Positions 18,624 through 26,653 of a DNA stretch of 64,000 nucleotides are shown here, piece after piece; the stretch's first letter is position 1; the number at the start of each line of letters is the position of its first letter. Source of the DNA: Mycobacterium sp. Z3061 (lineage in GTDB: Bacteria > Actinomycetota > Actinomycetes > Mycobacteriales > Mycobacteriaceae); NCBI RefSeq assembly GCF_031583025.1, contig NZ_CP134062.1:992001-1056000 (forward strand). Reading direction: 5' to 3'. The notes beneath the pieces are model-generated. The model was not told the DNA's origin. It worked only from the letters and a program-made list of their open reading frames with translations, and did no database searches. Both the position numbers and the translations under genes were made by a program.

Positions 18624-20654
18624 CTACGTGTCGGTTGTCAGCGTCCGCCACAGGAACGAGTAGCTCAGCGCGGCCTTGAACGCGAGTTGTTCATTGTCGG
18701 CGGCGCCACCGTGGCCGCCCTCGATGTTCTCGTAGTACCAGACCCGGTGGCCGGTGGCCTCCAGCGCCGCGGTCATCTTGCGGGCATGACCGGGATGCAC
18801 CCGGTCGTCACGGGTGGACGTGGTCATCAGGATCGGGGGATATTTCCGGTCCGCTGAAATGTTCTGGTACGGCGAATATTCCGAGATGAACGCCCAGTCG
18901 TCCGGGTTATCGGGGTCGCCGTATTCGGCCACCCAGGAGGCGCCGGCGAGCAGCAGGTGGTAGCGCTTCATGTCGAGCAACGGCACGCTGCAGACCAGCG
19001 CGCCGAATTTCTCCGGGTACTTGGTCAACATGATTCCCATCAGCAGGCCGCCGTTGCTGCCGCCCTGGGCACCGAGCTGACCGACCGTGGTGATGCCCCG
19101 CCGCACGAGGTCGTCGGCGACGGCCACGAAGTCTTCGGCCACCTTATGGCGGCCTTCGCGCATCGCCTGGGTGTGCCAGCCCGGCCCGTATTCCCCGCCG
19201 CCGCGGATGTTGGCCAGCACGTAAGTGCCGCCCCGCGCGAGCCACAGCCGCCCCAGCACTCCGCTGTAACCCGGGGTATTGGACGTCTCGAACCCGCCGT
19301 AGCCGTAGAGCAGGGTGGGCGCCGGTCCTGCGGCGCCGGTGGGCCGCACCACGAAGTACGGGACCGACGTGCCGTCCTGGGAAGTTACGAAATGCTGTTC
19401 CACAGAGATGTTTTCAGCGTCGAAGAAGGACGGCGCGGCCTTGATCGGCTCCAGGTCACCGGAGCCGGTGCCCCGTAACAGTCGGGACGGCGCGGTGAAT
19501 CCGCTGGAGTCCAGGAAGAACTCGTCGCCGGTGTCGTCGGCGGCGGTAATCACGGTGTTGGTCGACTCGGGCAGGCCGGGCAGCGGCTCGCGCTGCCAGC
19601 TGCCCGGCGTCACGATCTCCACCCGGCTGGCGACGTCGGCCAGCGAGACGATCAGCAGCCGGTCCCTGGTCCAGGCGTAGTGGTAGAGGCAGGTGTGTTC
19701 GTCGGGTTCGAAGACCACCGTGAGATCCCGTGCGCCAGAGAGGAATTCGTCATAGTTGGCCGCCAGCAGCGAGCCGGCGCGGTAGGTCGTGTCATTGACG
19801 GTCCAGTCGGAGCGCAGATCGATCAGCAGCCATTCGCGGTGCACCGACATGCTGCTGGCGTCGGTGGGCACGTCGATGGAAATCAACTCGGTTCCCCGTA
19901 GCTCGTAGCGCTGCCGGTTCCAGAAGTCCAGTGAGCGGCCGAGGAAGGTGCGTTCGAAGCCCGGCGTGCGGTCCTTGGAGCCGCCGGCGCTGACGTCGGT
20001 GGGCTCACCTTCGAAGATCGTCTCTGCCTCGGTCAGGGGCGTGCCACGCCGCCAGCGCTTGAGGATTCGCGGATAACCGGATTCGGTCATCGAGTCCGGG
20101 CCGAAGTCGGTGCCCACCAGGACGGTGTCGGGATCGTCCCAGCTGATCTGCGACTTGGCTTCCGGCAACTCGAACCCGTCGGCGACGAATTCGCGTGTCA
20201 GCATGTCGAATTCACGTACGACGACGGCGTCCGAGCCACCCGGGGAAAGGCTGATCAGGGCGCGGGTGAGCTCAGGTTCGATCACGTCGGCGCCGGCCCA
20301 CACCCAGTTCTTGCCGTCCGCGCGGCCCAGCGCGTCGACGTCGATGAGCACATCCCACTCGGGCGAGTCGGTGCGGTAGCTCTCCAGCGTGGTGCGCCGC
20401 CACAGCCCGCGGGGGTTGGTGGCGTCGCGCCAGAAGTCGTACAGGTAGTCGCCGCGCCGGCGGACGTAAGGGATCCGGGCGTCGGTGTCGAGCACCTCCA
20501 GCGCCTCGGCGCGCATCGTCTCGAACTGTGCGTCGCAGAACTCCGTCTTGGTCGGCTCGTTGCGGGCGCGCACCCAATCGAGTGCCTCCTCGCCGGTGAC
20601 GTCTTCGAGCCAGAGGTACGGGTCTTCGGCAGTCTCAGATGACATGGAAGCCAT
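18624..20654 (-). CDS. Prolyl oligopeptidase family serine peptidase (Rv0457c homologue)
   Basis: A protein of 676 residues with an N-terminal seven-bladed propeller (begins DPYLWLEDVTGEEALDWVRARN, the S9A signature) and a C-terminal alpha/beta-hydrolase domain. The catalytic Ser is in GAQGGSNGGLLMG, the Asp in TSTRDDRVHPGHA, and the His in NIEGGHGGAA. It cleaves short peptides after proline in the cytoplasm. I start it at the ATG at 20654 because a GGGA lies 5 bases upstream; the next ATG at 20645 would give 673 residues, the length I recall for Rv0457c. It diverges from the aldehyde dehydrogenase, with only 56 bases between starts. Confidence 0.93.
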   Translation of the reverse strand: MASMSSETAEDPYLWLEDVTGEEALDWVRARNEPTKTEFCDAQFETMRAEALEVLDTDARIPYVRRRGDYLYDFWRDATNPRGLWRRTTLESYRTDSPEWDVLIDVDALGRADGKNWVWAGADVIEPELTRALISLSPGGSDAVVVREFDMLTREFVADGFELPEAKSQISWDDPDTVLVGTDFGPDSMTESGYPRILKRWRRGTPLTEAETIFEGEPTDVSAGGSKDRTPGFERTFLGRSLDFWNRQRYELRGTELISIDVPTDASSMSVHREWLLIDLRSDWTVNDTTYRAGSLLAANYDEFLSGARDLTVVFEPDEHTCLYHYAWTRDRLLIVSLADVASRVEIVTPGSWQREPLPGLPESTNTVITAADDTGDEFFLDSSGFTAPSRLLRGTGSGDLEPIKAAPSFFDAENISVEQHFVTSQDGTSVPYFVVRPTGAAGPAPTLLYGYGGFETSNTPGYSGVLGRLWLARGGTYVLANIRGGGEYGPGWHTQAMREGRHKVAEDFVAVADDLVRRGITTVGQLGAQGGSNGGLLMGIMLTKYPEKFGALVCSVPLLDMKRYHLLLAGASWVAEYGDPDNPDDWAFISEYSPYQNISADRKYPPILMTTSTRDDRVHPGHARKMTAALEATGHRVWYYENIEGGHGGAADNEQLAFKAALSYSFLWRTLTTDT

Positions 20655-20710
20655 TGTCGTCCCAGCGGTAGTGTGAGCTGTATTACATGAACTAGCGAGG
20701 AGCCGAGCAG

Positions 20711-22234
20711 ATGCCTGTCTTTGCACGTCCAGGGACTTCCGGGGCGCTGATGTCCTATGAGTCGCGGTACGGGAATTTCATCGGCGGCGAGTGGGTCGCG
20801 CCCGCTGCGGGCCGATACTTCGAGAACCCGTCGCCGGTCACCGGCCAGTCGTTCTGCGAAATCCCGCGATCCGACGAAACCGACATCGAAAAGGCACTGG
20901 ATGCCGCACACGGCGCGGCCCCGGCCTGGGGCAAGACATCCCCGGCCGAGCGGGCCGCGATTCTGAACAAGATCGCCGACCGTATCGAGGAGAACACCGC
21001 CGCGCTGGCGGTGGCCGAGGTGTGGGACAACGGCAAGCCGATCCGCGAGGCGCTGGCCGCCGACATCCCGCTGGCCGCCGACCATTTCCGGTACTTCGCG
21101 GCCGCGATCCGGGCCCAGGAGGGCGCGCTGTCCCAGATCGACGACGACACCGTCGCCTACCACTTCCACGAACCGCTCGGCGTTGTCGGGCAGATCATCC
21201 CGTGGAACTTCCCGATCCTGATGGGCGCCTGGAAGCTGGCGCCGGCGCTGGCGGCCGGCAATGCCATCGTGCTCAAGCCCGCCGAGCAGACCCCGGCCTC
21301 GATCCTGTTCCTGATGTCGCTGATCGGTGACCTGCTGCCACCCGGAGTGCTCAACGTCGTCAACGGCTTCGGCGCCGAGGCCGGAAAGCCGCTGGCCTCG
21401 AGCAACCGGATTGCGAAGGTCGCCTTCACCGGTGAGACCACCACCGGGCGCCTGATCATGCAGTACGCCTCGCAGAACCTGATCCCGGTCACCCTCGAAC
21501 TCGGCGGCAAGAGCCCCAACATCTTCTTCTCCGACGTGATGGCCGCCGGGGACGACTTCCAGGACAAGGCGCTGGAAGGCTTCACGATGTTCGCGCTGAA
21601 CCAGGGCGAAGTCTGCACCTGCCCCTCGCGCAGCCTGATCCAGTCCGACATTCACGACGAGTTCCTGGAGCTGGCCGCGATCCGGACCAAGGCCGTCCGG
21701 CAGGGTGACCCGCTGGATTCCGAGACCATGCTGGGATCGCAGGCGTCCAACGACCAACTGGAAAAAATCCTGTCCTACATCGAGATTGGCAAAGGGGAGG
21801 GCGCCAAGATCATCACCGGCGGCGAACGCGCCGAACTGGGCGGCGACCTGTCCGGCGGTTTTTACATGCAGCCGACGATCTTCAGCGGCAACAACAAGAT
21901 GCGGGTCTTCCAGGAGGAGATCTTCGGGCCGGTGGTGACGGTGACATCGTTCGACAGCTACGACGACGCGATCGGTATCGCCAACGACACCCTCTACGGG
22001 CTGGGGGCGGGGGTGTGGAGCCGCAACGGCAATACCGCCTACCGGGCCGGCCGCGACATCAAGGCCGGACGGGTGTGGGTCAACTGCTACCACGTGTACC
22101 CGCCGCACTCGGCCTTCGGCGGTTACAAGCAGTCCGGCTTCGGACGCGAGGGCCACCTGATGGCGCTCGAGCACTACCAGCAGACCAAGAATCTGCTGGT
22201 GTCCTATTCCGAAAAGGCACAGGGCTTCTTCTGA
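20711..22234 (+). CDS. NAD-dependent aldehyde dehydrogenase (Rv0458 homologue)
   Basis: A protein of 507 residues, the same length as Rv0458. It has the ALDH fold signatures: [20 protein letters not shown], the general base Glu263 in [10 protein letters not shown], and the catalytic Cys at position 302 in [11 protein letters not shown]. The end ([20 protein letters not shown]) is typical of acetaldehyde or aliphatic aldehyde dehydrogenases of the ExaC/AldA group. It oxidises aldehydes to acids with NAD+. An AGGAG lies 9 bases before the ATG. The next gene, a DUF779 protein, starts within its stop codon (TGATG), a pairing common for this class. Confidence 0.93.
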   Translation: MPVFARPGTSGALMSYESRYGNFIGGEWVAPAAGRYFENPSPVTGQSFCEIPRSDETDIEKALDAAHGAAPAWGKTSPAERAAILNKIADRIEENTAALAVAEVWDNGKPIREALAADIPLAADHFRYFAAAIRAQEGALSQIDDDTVAYHFHEPLGVVGQIIPWNFPILMGAWKLAPALAAGNAIVLKPAEQTPASILFLMSLIGDLLPPGVLNVVNGFGAEAGKPLASSNRIAKVAFTGETTTGRLIMQYASQNLIPVTLELGGKSPNIFFSDVMAAGDDFQDKALEGFTMFALNQGEVCTCPSRSLIQSDIHDEFLELAAIRTKAVRQGDPLDSETMLGSQASNDQLEKILSYIEIGKGEGAKIITGGERAELGGDLSGGFYMQPTIFSGNNKMRVFQEEIFGPVVTVTSFDSYDDAIGIANDTLYGLGAGVWSRNGNTAYRAGRDIKAGRVWVNCYHVYPPHSAFGGYKQSGFGREGHLMALEHYQQTKNLLVSYSEKAQGFF

Positions 22235-22707
22235 TGATCCCGGGGGCGCTCATCACCGCCTCCGCCGCCGAACTGCTGGTGCGATTGCAGGACCGGCACG
22301 GGCCGGTGATGTTCCACCAGTCGGGTGGCTGCTGCGACGGGTCGTCGCCGATGTGTTACCCGCGCGGCGACTTCCTGGTGGGCGACCGCGACGTCCTGCT
22401 GGGTGTGCTCGATGTCGGTCCCGAAGGCGTGCCGGTGTGGATTTCCGGCCCTCAGTACGAGACCTGGAAGCACACCCAGCTGGTCATCGACGTGGTGCCC
22501 GGCCGCGGCGGCGGCTTCAGCCTGGAAGCGCCGGAGGGGATGCGATTTCTCAGCCGCGGCCGGGTCTTCACCGAGACCGAAAGTGAACTGCTGCAAGCCC
22601 AACCCATGATCACCGGCGCCGCGTACGAGCGTGGCGAAAGGCCGTCGATACGAGGCCATCTTGTGACCGACAACGCGCCGGGGACCTGCCCGGCACCGCC
22701 TCGGTAA
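22234..22707 (+). CDS. DUF779 family protein (Rv0459 homologue)
   Basis: A protein of 157 residues, coupled to the aldehyde dehydrogenase by a 1-base overlap (TGATG). DUF779 members are typically near 110-160 residues and contain the motif seen here at about residues 29-44: HQSGGCCDGSSPMCYP, with three Cys. The rest is predicted beta-rich (WISGPQYETWKHTQLVIDVV). The cysteine cluster might bind a metal. The family is strongly linked to acetaldehyde dehydrogenase genes, so it may assist or regulate that enzyme; the biochemical role is not known to me. Confidence 0.88.
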   Translation: MIPGALITASAAELLVRLQDRHGPVMFHQSGGCCDGSSPMCYPRGDFLVGDRDVLLGVLDVGPEGVPVWISGPQYETWKHTQLVIDVVPGRGGGFSLEAPEGMRFLSRGRVFTETESELLQAQPMITGAAYERGERPSIRGHLVTDNAPGTCPAPPR

Positions 22708-22726
22708 TTCAGTAAGGTGCTCTACC

Positions 22727-23005
22727 GTGATCCCCCTCCCGCGTGCCTGGCTGCTGGCCAGCGGCATGCTCGTGGGTAGCGCGGTCGGACAGCTGCTGGC
22801 GGTGGCGTCCAGCCTCCTGATACATGCCCGGATCCGTCCGGACATCGCCATCGCGTTGGTGGTAGGGATACCCGCCGTGGTCGGACTGTCGGTGATCCTG
22901 TTCTCCGGGCGCCGGTGGGTGACCATGCTCGGCGCGGCGATTCTGGCGTTGGGGCCCGGCTGGCTGGGCATGCTCGTCGCCTTGCAGGTGGTCTCTCATG
23001 GCTGA
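22727..23005 (+). CDS. Small integral membrane protein (Rv0460 homologue)
   Basis: A protein of 92 residues read from a GTG at 22727. It consists of three hydrophobic segments: residues 7-31 (AWLLASGMLVGSAVGQLLAVA), 40-60 (IAIALVVGIPAVVGLSVIL) and 66-88 (VTMLGAAILALGPGWLGMLV). There are almost no loops. No family role is known to me. Its stop overlaps the next gene by 8 bases, indicating a two-gene unit of membrane proteins. Confidence 0.78.
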   Translation: MIPLPRAWLLASGMLVGSAVGQLLAVASSLLIHARIRPDIAIALVVGIPAVVGLSVILFSGRRWVTMLGAAILALGPGWLGMLVALQVVSHG

Positions 23006-23639
23006 CAGGAAGACCGAGCAGGACCGCGAGTCAAACCCGGGCACCGAACCCTTCGTGCCCGATTTCGACTCCGGCGAGGTGCCCGTCGCCCCGAAGTACG
23101 ACGCCGGCGAGCCGTCAGTGCCGTTCGTGCCGGATTTCGACACCGACTCGCAGCCATTCCTGCCACTGGCGGGGCTGCATGAAGAGCCGGTCAAGAAGGC
23201 CGAGCCTGCCCCGGCCGAGGAGGAGCCGGCGCCGGTCGTGGTGGCCCCGCCGCCCAGTGCCGGGGCGGATGCGGGGTCTGAGGCGCCAGGTCCGATCGCG
23301 GTGCCCGGCCGTTACCTCTACCTGAAGTGGTGGAAGTTCGTCCTGGTGTTGTTCGGGGTGTGGTTCTTCGCCGCGGTGTTCGGGCTCAGCTTGTTCTACT
23401 GGTGGTACCACACCATCGACAAGACGCCGCCGGTGTTCGCGACGTTCGTGTACATCGTGGCCTGCGTCGCGGCCGGCTTGATTTTGGCGATGGTGGAATC
23501 CAAACCGCTGGTCGCGGCCTTGGCCATCGCCGTGATGTCGGCGCCGTTCGCCTCGGTCGTCGCCGCGGCGCCCCTGTACGGCTCCTACTACTGCGAGCGC
23601 GTGGTTACACCGTGTGTGATGGGCGTAGTGCCCGAATAA
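22998..23639 (+). CDS. Membrane protein with acidic, proline-rich N-terminus (Rv0461 homologue)
   Basis: A protein of 213 residues. The first 100 residues are disordered and acidic, with a repeated motif (PFVPDFDSGEVPVAP, VPFVPDFDTDSQPF) and a Glu/Pro/Ala stretch. Three hydrophobic segments follow from about residue 110 (FVLVLFGVWFFAAVFGLSLFY, FATFVYIVACVAAGLILAM, PLVAALAIAVMSAPFASVVA). The short C-terminal tail contains two Cys (YYCERVVTPCVMG). The disordered leader is probably cytoplasmic. No catalytic feature is visible. It starts inside the preceding membrane-protein gene. Confidence 0.8.
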   Translation: MADRKTEQDRESNPGTEPFVPDFDSGEVPVAPKYDAGEPSVPFVPDFDTDSQPFLPLAGLHEEPVKKAEPAPAEEEPAPVVVAPPPSAGADAGSEAPGPIAVPGRYLYLKWWKFVLVLFGVWFFAAVFGLSLFYWWYHTIDKTPPVFATFVYIVACVAAGLILAMVESKPLVAALAIAVMSAPFASVVAAAPLYGSYYCERVVTPCVMGVVPE

Positions 23640-23658
23640 CCGGACGCTGGGCCAGACG

Positions 23659-23703
23659 GTGGTGACCCACTGCGCCCCGCTTCGCGGCGCTTGCGATCAC
23701 CAC
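23659..23703. repeat. Nested inverted repeat between Rv0461 homologue and lpdC
   Basis: GTGGTGA (23659-23665) pairs with TCACCAC (23697-23703), and between them GCGC (23672-23675) pairs with GCGC (23687-23690) around a CG-rich core (CCGCTTCGCGG). This could form a two-tier hairpin that ends upstream transcription or shapes the lpdC leader. No T-tract follows. Confidence 0.45.
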
Positions 23704-23716
23704 TAGGGTGAGTTCC

Positions 23717-25114
23717 GTGACCCACTATGACGTCGTCGTTCTCGGAGCAGGTCCCGGCGGATACGTAGCGGCCATTCGTGCCGCCCAGCTCGGGTTGAAC
23801 ACCGCAATCATCGAGCCGAAATATTGGGGCGGCGTCTGCCTCAACGTCGGCTGCATTCCGTCGAAGGCGTTGCTGCGCAACGCCGAACTCGCCCACATCT
23901 TCACCAAGGAAGCCAAGGTTTTCGGCATCAGCGGTGAGGCCACCTTCGACTTCGGCGTCGCGTTCGACCGCAGCCGGAAAGTGGCCGAGGGACGGGTGGC
24001 CGGCGTGCACTACCTGATGAAGAAGAACAAGATCACCGAGATCCACGGGTACGGCCGGTTCATCGACGCCAACACGATTTCCGTAGAGCTCAACGACGAC
24101 GGCGGGACCGAGGAGGTCACGTTCGACAACGCCATCATCGCCACCGGCAGCAGCACCCGGCTGGTCCCCGGAACGTCGCTGTCGGAGAACGTGGTGACCT
24201 ACGAGAAGCTGATCCTGACCCGGGAGCTGCCGAAGTCGATCGTCATCGCGGGCGCCGGCGCCATCGGTATGGAGTTCGGTTACGTGATGAAGAACTACGG
24301 CGTCGACGTCACCATCGTCGAGTTCCTACCCCGGGCCCTGCCCAACGAAGACGCCGATTCGTCCAAGGAGATCGAGAAGGCGTTCAAGAAGCTGGGCGTC
24401 AAGATCCTCACCGGCACCAAGGTCGAGTCCATCACGGACGATGGATCGGAGGTGACGATCAGCGTCAGCAAGGACGGCAAGTCCGAGGAGCTCAAGGCGG
24501 AAAAGGTGTTGCAGGCCATCGGCTTTGCGCCCAACGTCGAGGGCTACGGGCTGGACAAGGCCGGCGTGGCACTCACCGACCGCAAGGCGATCGGCATCAC
24601 CGACTACATGCAGACTTCCGTGCCGCACATCTACGCCATCGGCGATGTCACCGGCAAGCTCATGCTCGCGCACGTCGCCGAGGCCATGGGCGTGGTAGCG
24701 GCCGAAACCATCGCCGGGGCAGAGACTTTGGCGTTGGGTGACTACCGCATGTTGCCGCGCGCCACCTTCTGTCAGCCGAATGTGGCCAGCTTCGGTCTCA
24801 CCGAGGAGCAGGCTCGCGACGAAGGCCATGACGTCGTCGTAGCCAAGTTCCCCTTCACCGCGAACGCCAAGGCGCACGGTGTCGGTGACCCGAGCGGTTT
24901 CGTGAAGCTGATCGCCGATGCCAAGTACGGCGAGCTCATCGGTGGGCACCTGGTGGGTCACGATGTGTCGGAGTTGCTGCCCGAGCTCACGCTGGCGCAG
25001 AAGTGGGATCTGACCGCTAATGAGTTGGCCCGCAACGTACATACGCACCCGACCATGTCCGAGGCGCTGCAGGAGTGCTTCCACGGACTGATCGGACACA
25101 TGATCAACTTCTAG
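23717..25114 (+). CDS. lpdC: Dihydrolipoamide dehydrogenase LpdC
   Basis: A protein of 465 residues (M. tuberculosis LpdC has 464). It has the FAD motif [17 protein letters not shown], the redox-active disulfide Cys41/Cys46 in [16 protein letters not shown], the NAD motif [17 protein letters not shown], and the C-terminal catalytic pair in [14 protein letters not shown]. It is the E3 subunit of pyruvate and branched-chain dehydrogenase complexes and also feeds electrons to the peroxynitrite reductase of mycobacteria. I choose the GTG at 23717 because AGGGTGAG lies just upstream; a GTG at 23708 would add three residues. Confidence 0.96.
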   Translation: MTHYDVVVLGAGPGGYVAAIRAAQLGLNTAIIEPKYWGGVCLNVGCIPSKALLRNAELAHIFTKEAKVFGISGEATFDFGVAFDRSRKVAEGRVAGVHYLMKKNKITEIHGYGRFIDANTISVELNDDGGTEEVTFDNAIIATGSSTRLVPGTSLSENVVTYEKLILTRELPKSIVIAGAGAIGMEFGYVMKNYGVDVTIVEFLPRALPNEDADSSKEIEKAFKKLGVKILTGTKVESITDDGSEVTISVSKDGKSEELKAEKVLQAIGFAPNVEGYGLDKAGVALTDRKAIGITDYMQTSVPHIYAIGDVTGKLMLAHVAEAMGVVAAETIAGAETLALGDYRMLPRATFCQPNVASFGLTEEQARDEGHDVVVAKFPFTANAKAHGVGDPSGFVKLIADAKYGELIGGHLVGHDVSELLPELTLAQKWDLTANELARNVHTHPTMSEALQECFHGLIGHMINF

Positions 25115-25160
25115 AACCGCGCGGATTTCTATGAATACACCCTGCGCCCGCGCAGCTTCA

Positions 25161-25189
25161 TTGACGAAAAATTTTTCGTAATCTAGTTT
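25161..25189 (+). promoter_or_regulatory. Promoter with operator-like palindrome in its spacer
   Basis: TTGACG (25161-25166) and TAGTTT (25184-25189) are separated by 17 bases and fit a housekeeping -35/-10 pair. The spacer and the last bases of the -35 element are occupied by a perfect 16-base palindrome, ACGAAAAATTTTTCGT (25164-25179), and TTTTCGTA recurs at its right end and again at 25187. This is the classic geometry of a repressible promoter, serving the secreted-protein gene at 25293. Confidence 0.6.
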
Positions 25190-25292
25190 TCGTATCAGGT
25201 GGGGCGGCGCGGACGCGGCGGCGAGGTGACTCGCTGGACGTGACCGCCTCAACCGCTCCGCTGGTTTTCCACTAACCAGAGAGCGGAAACAC

Positions 25293-25736
25293 ATGAAAAT
25301 CAACGCTTTTCCCGCGGCAATGGCTCTCCTGTTCGGCTTGGGGCTGAGCGCGGCGCCACCAAACGCCGTGGCCGAAGTCCCGTCGATGAACGGCGTCTAC
25401 CACTACGCCGATGAAGATGGCGACGTCGGTACGTGGACCATCACGACCACCTGCAACCCGCGCTGCGTCGCCAATGTGACCACGGCGCCAGGGCACGGTT
25501 TCGAAGCCCACCTAGAGAATGGTCGTTTCGTGACTACCCGGGTCGTTCCCGACGGTCTGGAATGCCCGCACGTTTTCATGAATGAAATGTGGCTCGGCGG
25601 CGGAACCCATGAGGTGGTCGCAACCCAGTCGTGGGACCCCGTGACACTGGCCGGCGAAGTGCACTTCTCCCACACCGCGCCGCCTTGCACGCTGGATGAT
25701 CAGCACGACCGGTTCACTCTCACCCGAATCGGCTGA
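25293..25736 (+). CDS. Secreted protein of unknown function, not recalled in M. tuberculosis
   Basis: A protein of 147 residues with a strong signal peptide (FPAAMALLFGLGLSAAP ending AVA-EV near residue 28). The mature part, about 119 residues, is rich in Thr, His, Cys and Trp and probably beta-sheet: GVYHYADEDGDVGTWTITTTC, MWLGGGTHEVVATQSWDP and FTLTRIG. Four Cys (TTCNPRCVAN, LECPH, PPCTL) may form two disulfides. I recognise no family; the length and repeated strands resemble small lipocalin-like or lysozyme-inhibitor folds. It has its own promoter with an operator-like palindrome, so it may be an inducible exported protein. Confidence 0.75.
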   Translation: MKINAFPAAMALLFGLGLSAAPPNAVAEVPSMNGVYHYADEDGDVGTWTITTTCNPRCVANVTTAPGHGFEAHLENGRFVTTRVVPDGLECPHVFMNEMWLGGGTHEVVATQSWDPVTLAGEVHFSHTAPPCTLDDQHDRFTLTRIG

Positions 25737-25784
25737 TACCAGCGCTCAGCAACCACCGGTGGCCGTGGGGGATACCATCGCCAG

Positions 25785-26084
25785 GTGTTCATGTCCCGCA
25801 ACGAGGAGCCGAGCCACGCTGCCGTCGTGATCGGCGCGATCGGCGGGCTGCTCGCCGGCTATGTCTTCTGGCTGGCTGCCATCACCGTCGGCGACGACCT
25901 CACCACGGTGAGCAAGTGGAGCCTGGCGGTACTGCTGGTGTCGGGTGCACTCGCGGTCGGTGCGGTGGTCTGCGGCCTGCTGATGCGCTGGCGCCGCCGA
26001 TATGGGTGGTCGGCGTTTGCCTTCGGCATTCCGGTGCTGCCGGTGGCGTTGACGCTGGCCGTGCTGGCCAACCTGTATTTCTGA
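25785..26084 (+). CDS. Small membrane protein (Rv0463 homologue)
   Basis: A protein of 97-99 residues; the GTG at 25785 and ATG at 25791 are both possible starts. It has three hydrophobic segments: residues 14-37 (VVIGAIGGLLAGYVFWLAAI), 43-66 (WSLAVLLVSGALAVGAVVCG) and 77-97 (FAFGIPVLPVALTLAVLAN). A short basic loop (RWRRRYG) lies between the second and third. No enzyme motif is present. It is convergent with the Rv0464c homologue; only two bases separate their stops. Confidence 0.8.
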   Translation: MFMSRNEEPSHAAVVIGAIGGLLAGYVFWLAAITVGDDLTTVSKWSLAVLLVSGALAVGAVVCGLLMRWRRRYGWSAFAFGIPVLPVALTLAVLANLYF

Positions 26085-26086
26085 CG

Positions 26087-26653
26087 CTACCGCGGGTTGT
26101 CCAGCGGAATCCCCAGCGCGGTGATCGTCGCGGCCAGCGCGTCGTATTGCGTTGCGAGCATGCAGAATTCGATCAACCGAGCGCGGTTGAGATGGCCGGC
26201 CAGCTGTTGCCAGGTCTGTTCGGTGATCGTGCGGTCCTTGATCAGTTCGTCGGTGGCCTTCAACAGAGCCTGCTGACGGGCGCTGAGCACCTTGCGCGGT
26301 CCGTCTCCCGGCGGAGCCTCGGGCCAGGCGAAAATCGTCGCCTGTGTCTGGGCGTCCAGCCCGGCTTTGCGCGCCATTCCGCGATGGTGCTGGAGTTCGT
26401 ATTCGCAGGACCGAAGGTGGGCGACCCGCAGGATGATCAACTCGGTGTCGATGGTCGGTAACCGACCCCGCAGCAGGCGACCGGAATAGATCGCCCACGT
26501 CCAGAACAGCCCCTGGCGGGAACCCAGCGTGGTGAACAGATGCATTTCGGGTGCGCGCACCTTGCGTGCGGCCAGCTTCGCGACCACCCAGTTGACCGGG
26601 CCCAGTTGGCGGAACCGCCCGGGTGCGATGCGGGCGACGTGATCGCCGGTCAT
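26087..26653 (-). CDS. Carboxymuconolactone decarboxylase/AhpD-like protein (Rv0464c homologue)
   Basis: A protein of 188 residues. The AhpD-fold core lies around residues 75-110: TELIILRVAHLRSCEYELQHH, then GMARKAGLDAQ. The family's proton-relay residues appear as the CEYE-x3-HH pattern. There is only one Cys, without the CxxC of true AhpD, so it is more like the CEYEW-type peroxidase-related members and cannot use the disulfide cycle of AhpD. The function is open. The ATG at 26653 overlaps the ramB stop (ATGA), making this a coupled second gene of the ramB operon. Confidence 0.85.
   Translation of the reverse strand: MTGDHVARIAPGRFRQLGPVNWVVAKLAARKVRAPEMHLFTTLGSRQGLFWTWAIYSGRLLRGRLPTIDTELIILRVAHLRSCEYELQHHRGMARKAGLDAQTQATIFAWPEAPPGDGPRKVLSARQQALLKATDELIKDRTITEQTWQQLAGHLNRARLIEFCMLATQYDALAATITALGIPLDNPR

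Noticed and set aside
17919-20710. mazEF1-type toxin-antitoxin genes expected at this place from M. tuberculosis
   Set aside because: No reading frame of MazE or MazF type is present; the site holds a DedA gene instead.
20282-22174. 630-codon minus-strand frame opposite the aldehyde dehydrogenase
   Set aside because: Low-complexity His/Arg/Gly content and no motifs; explained entirely by codon bias of the ALDH gene.
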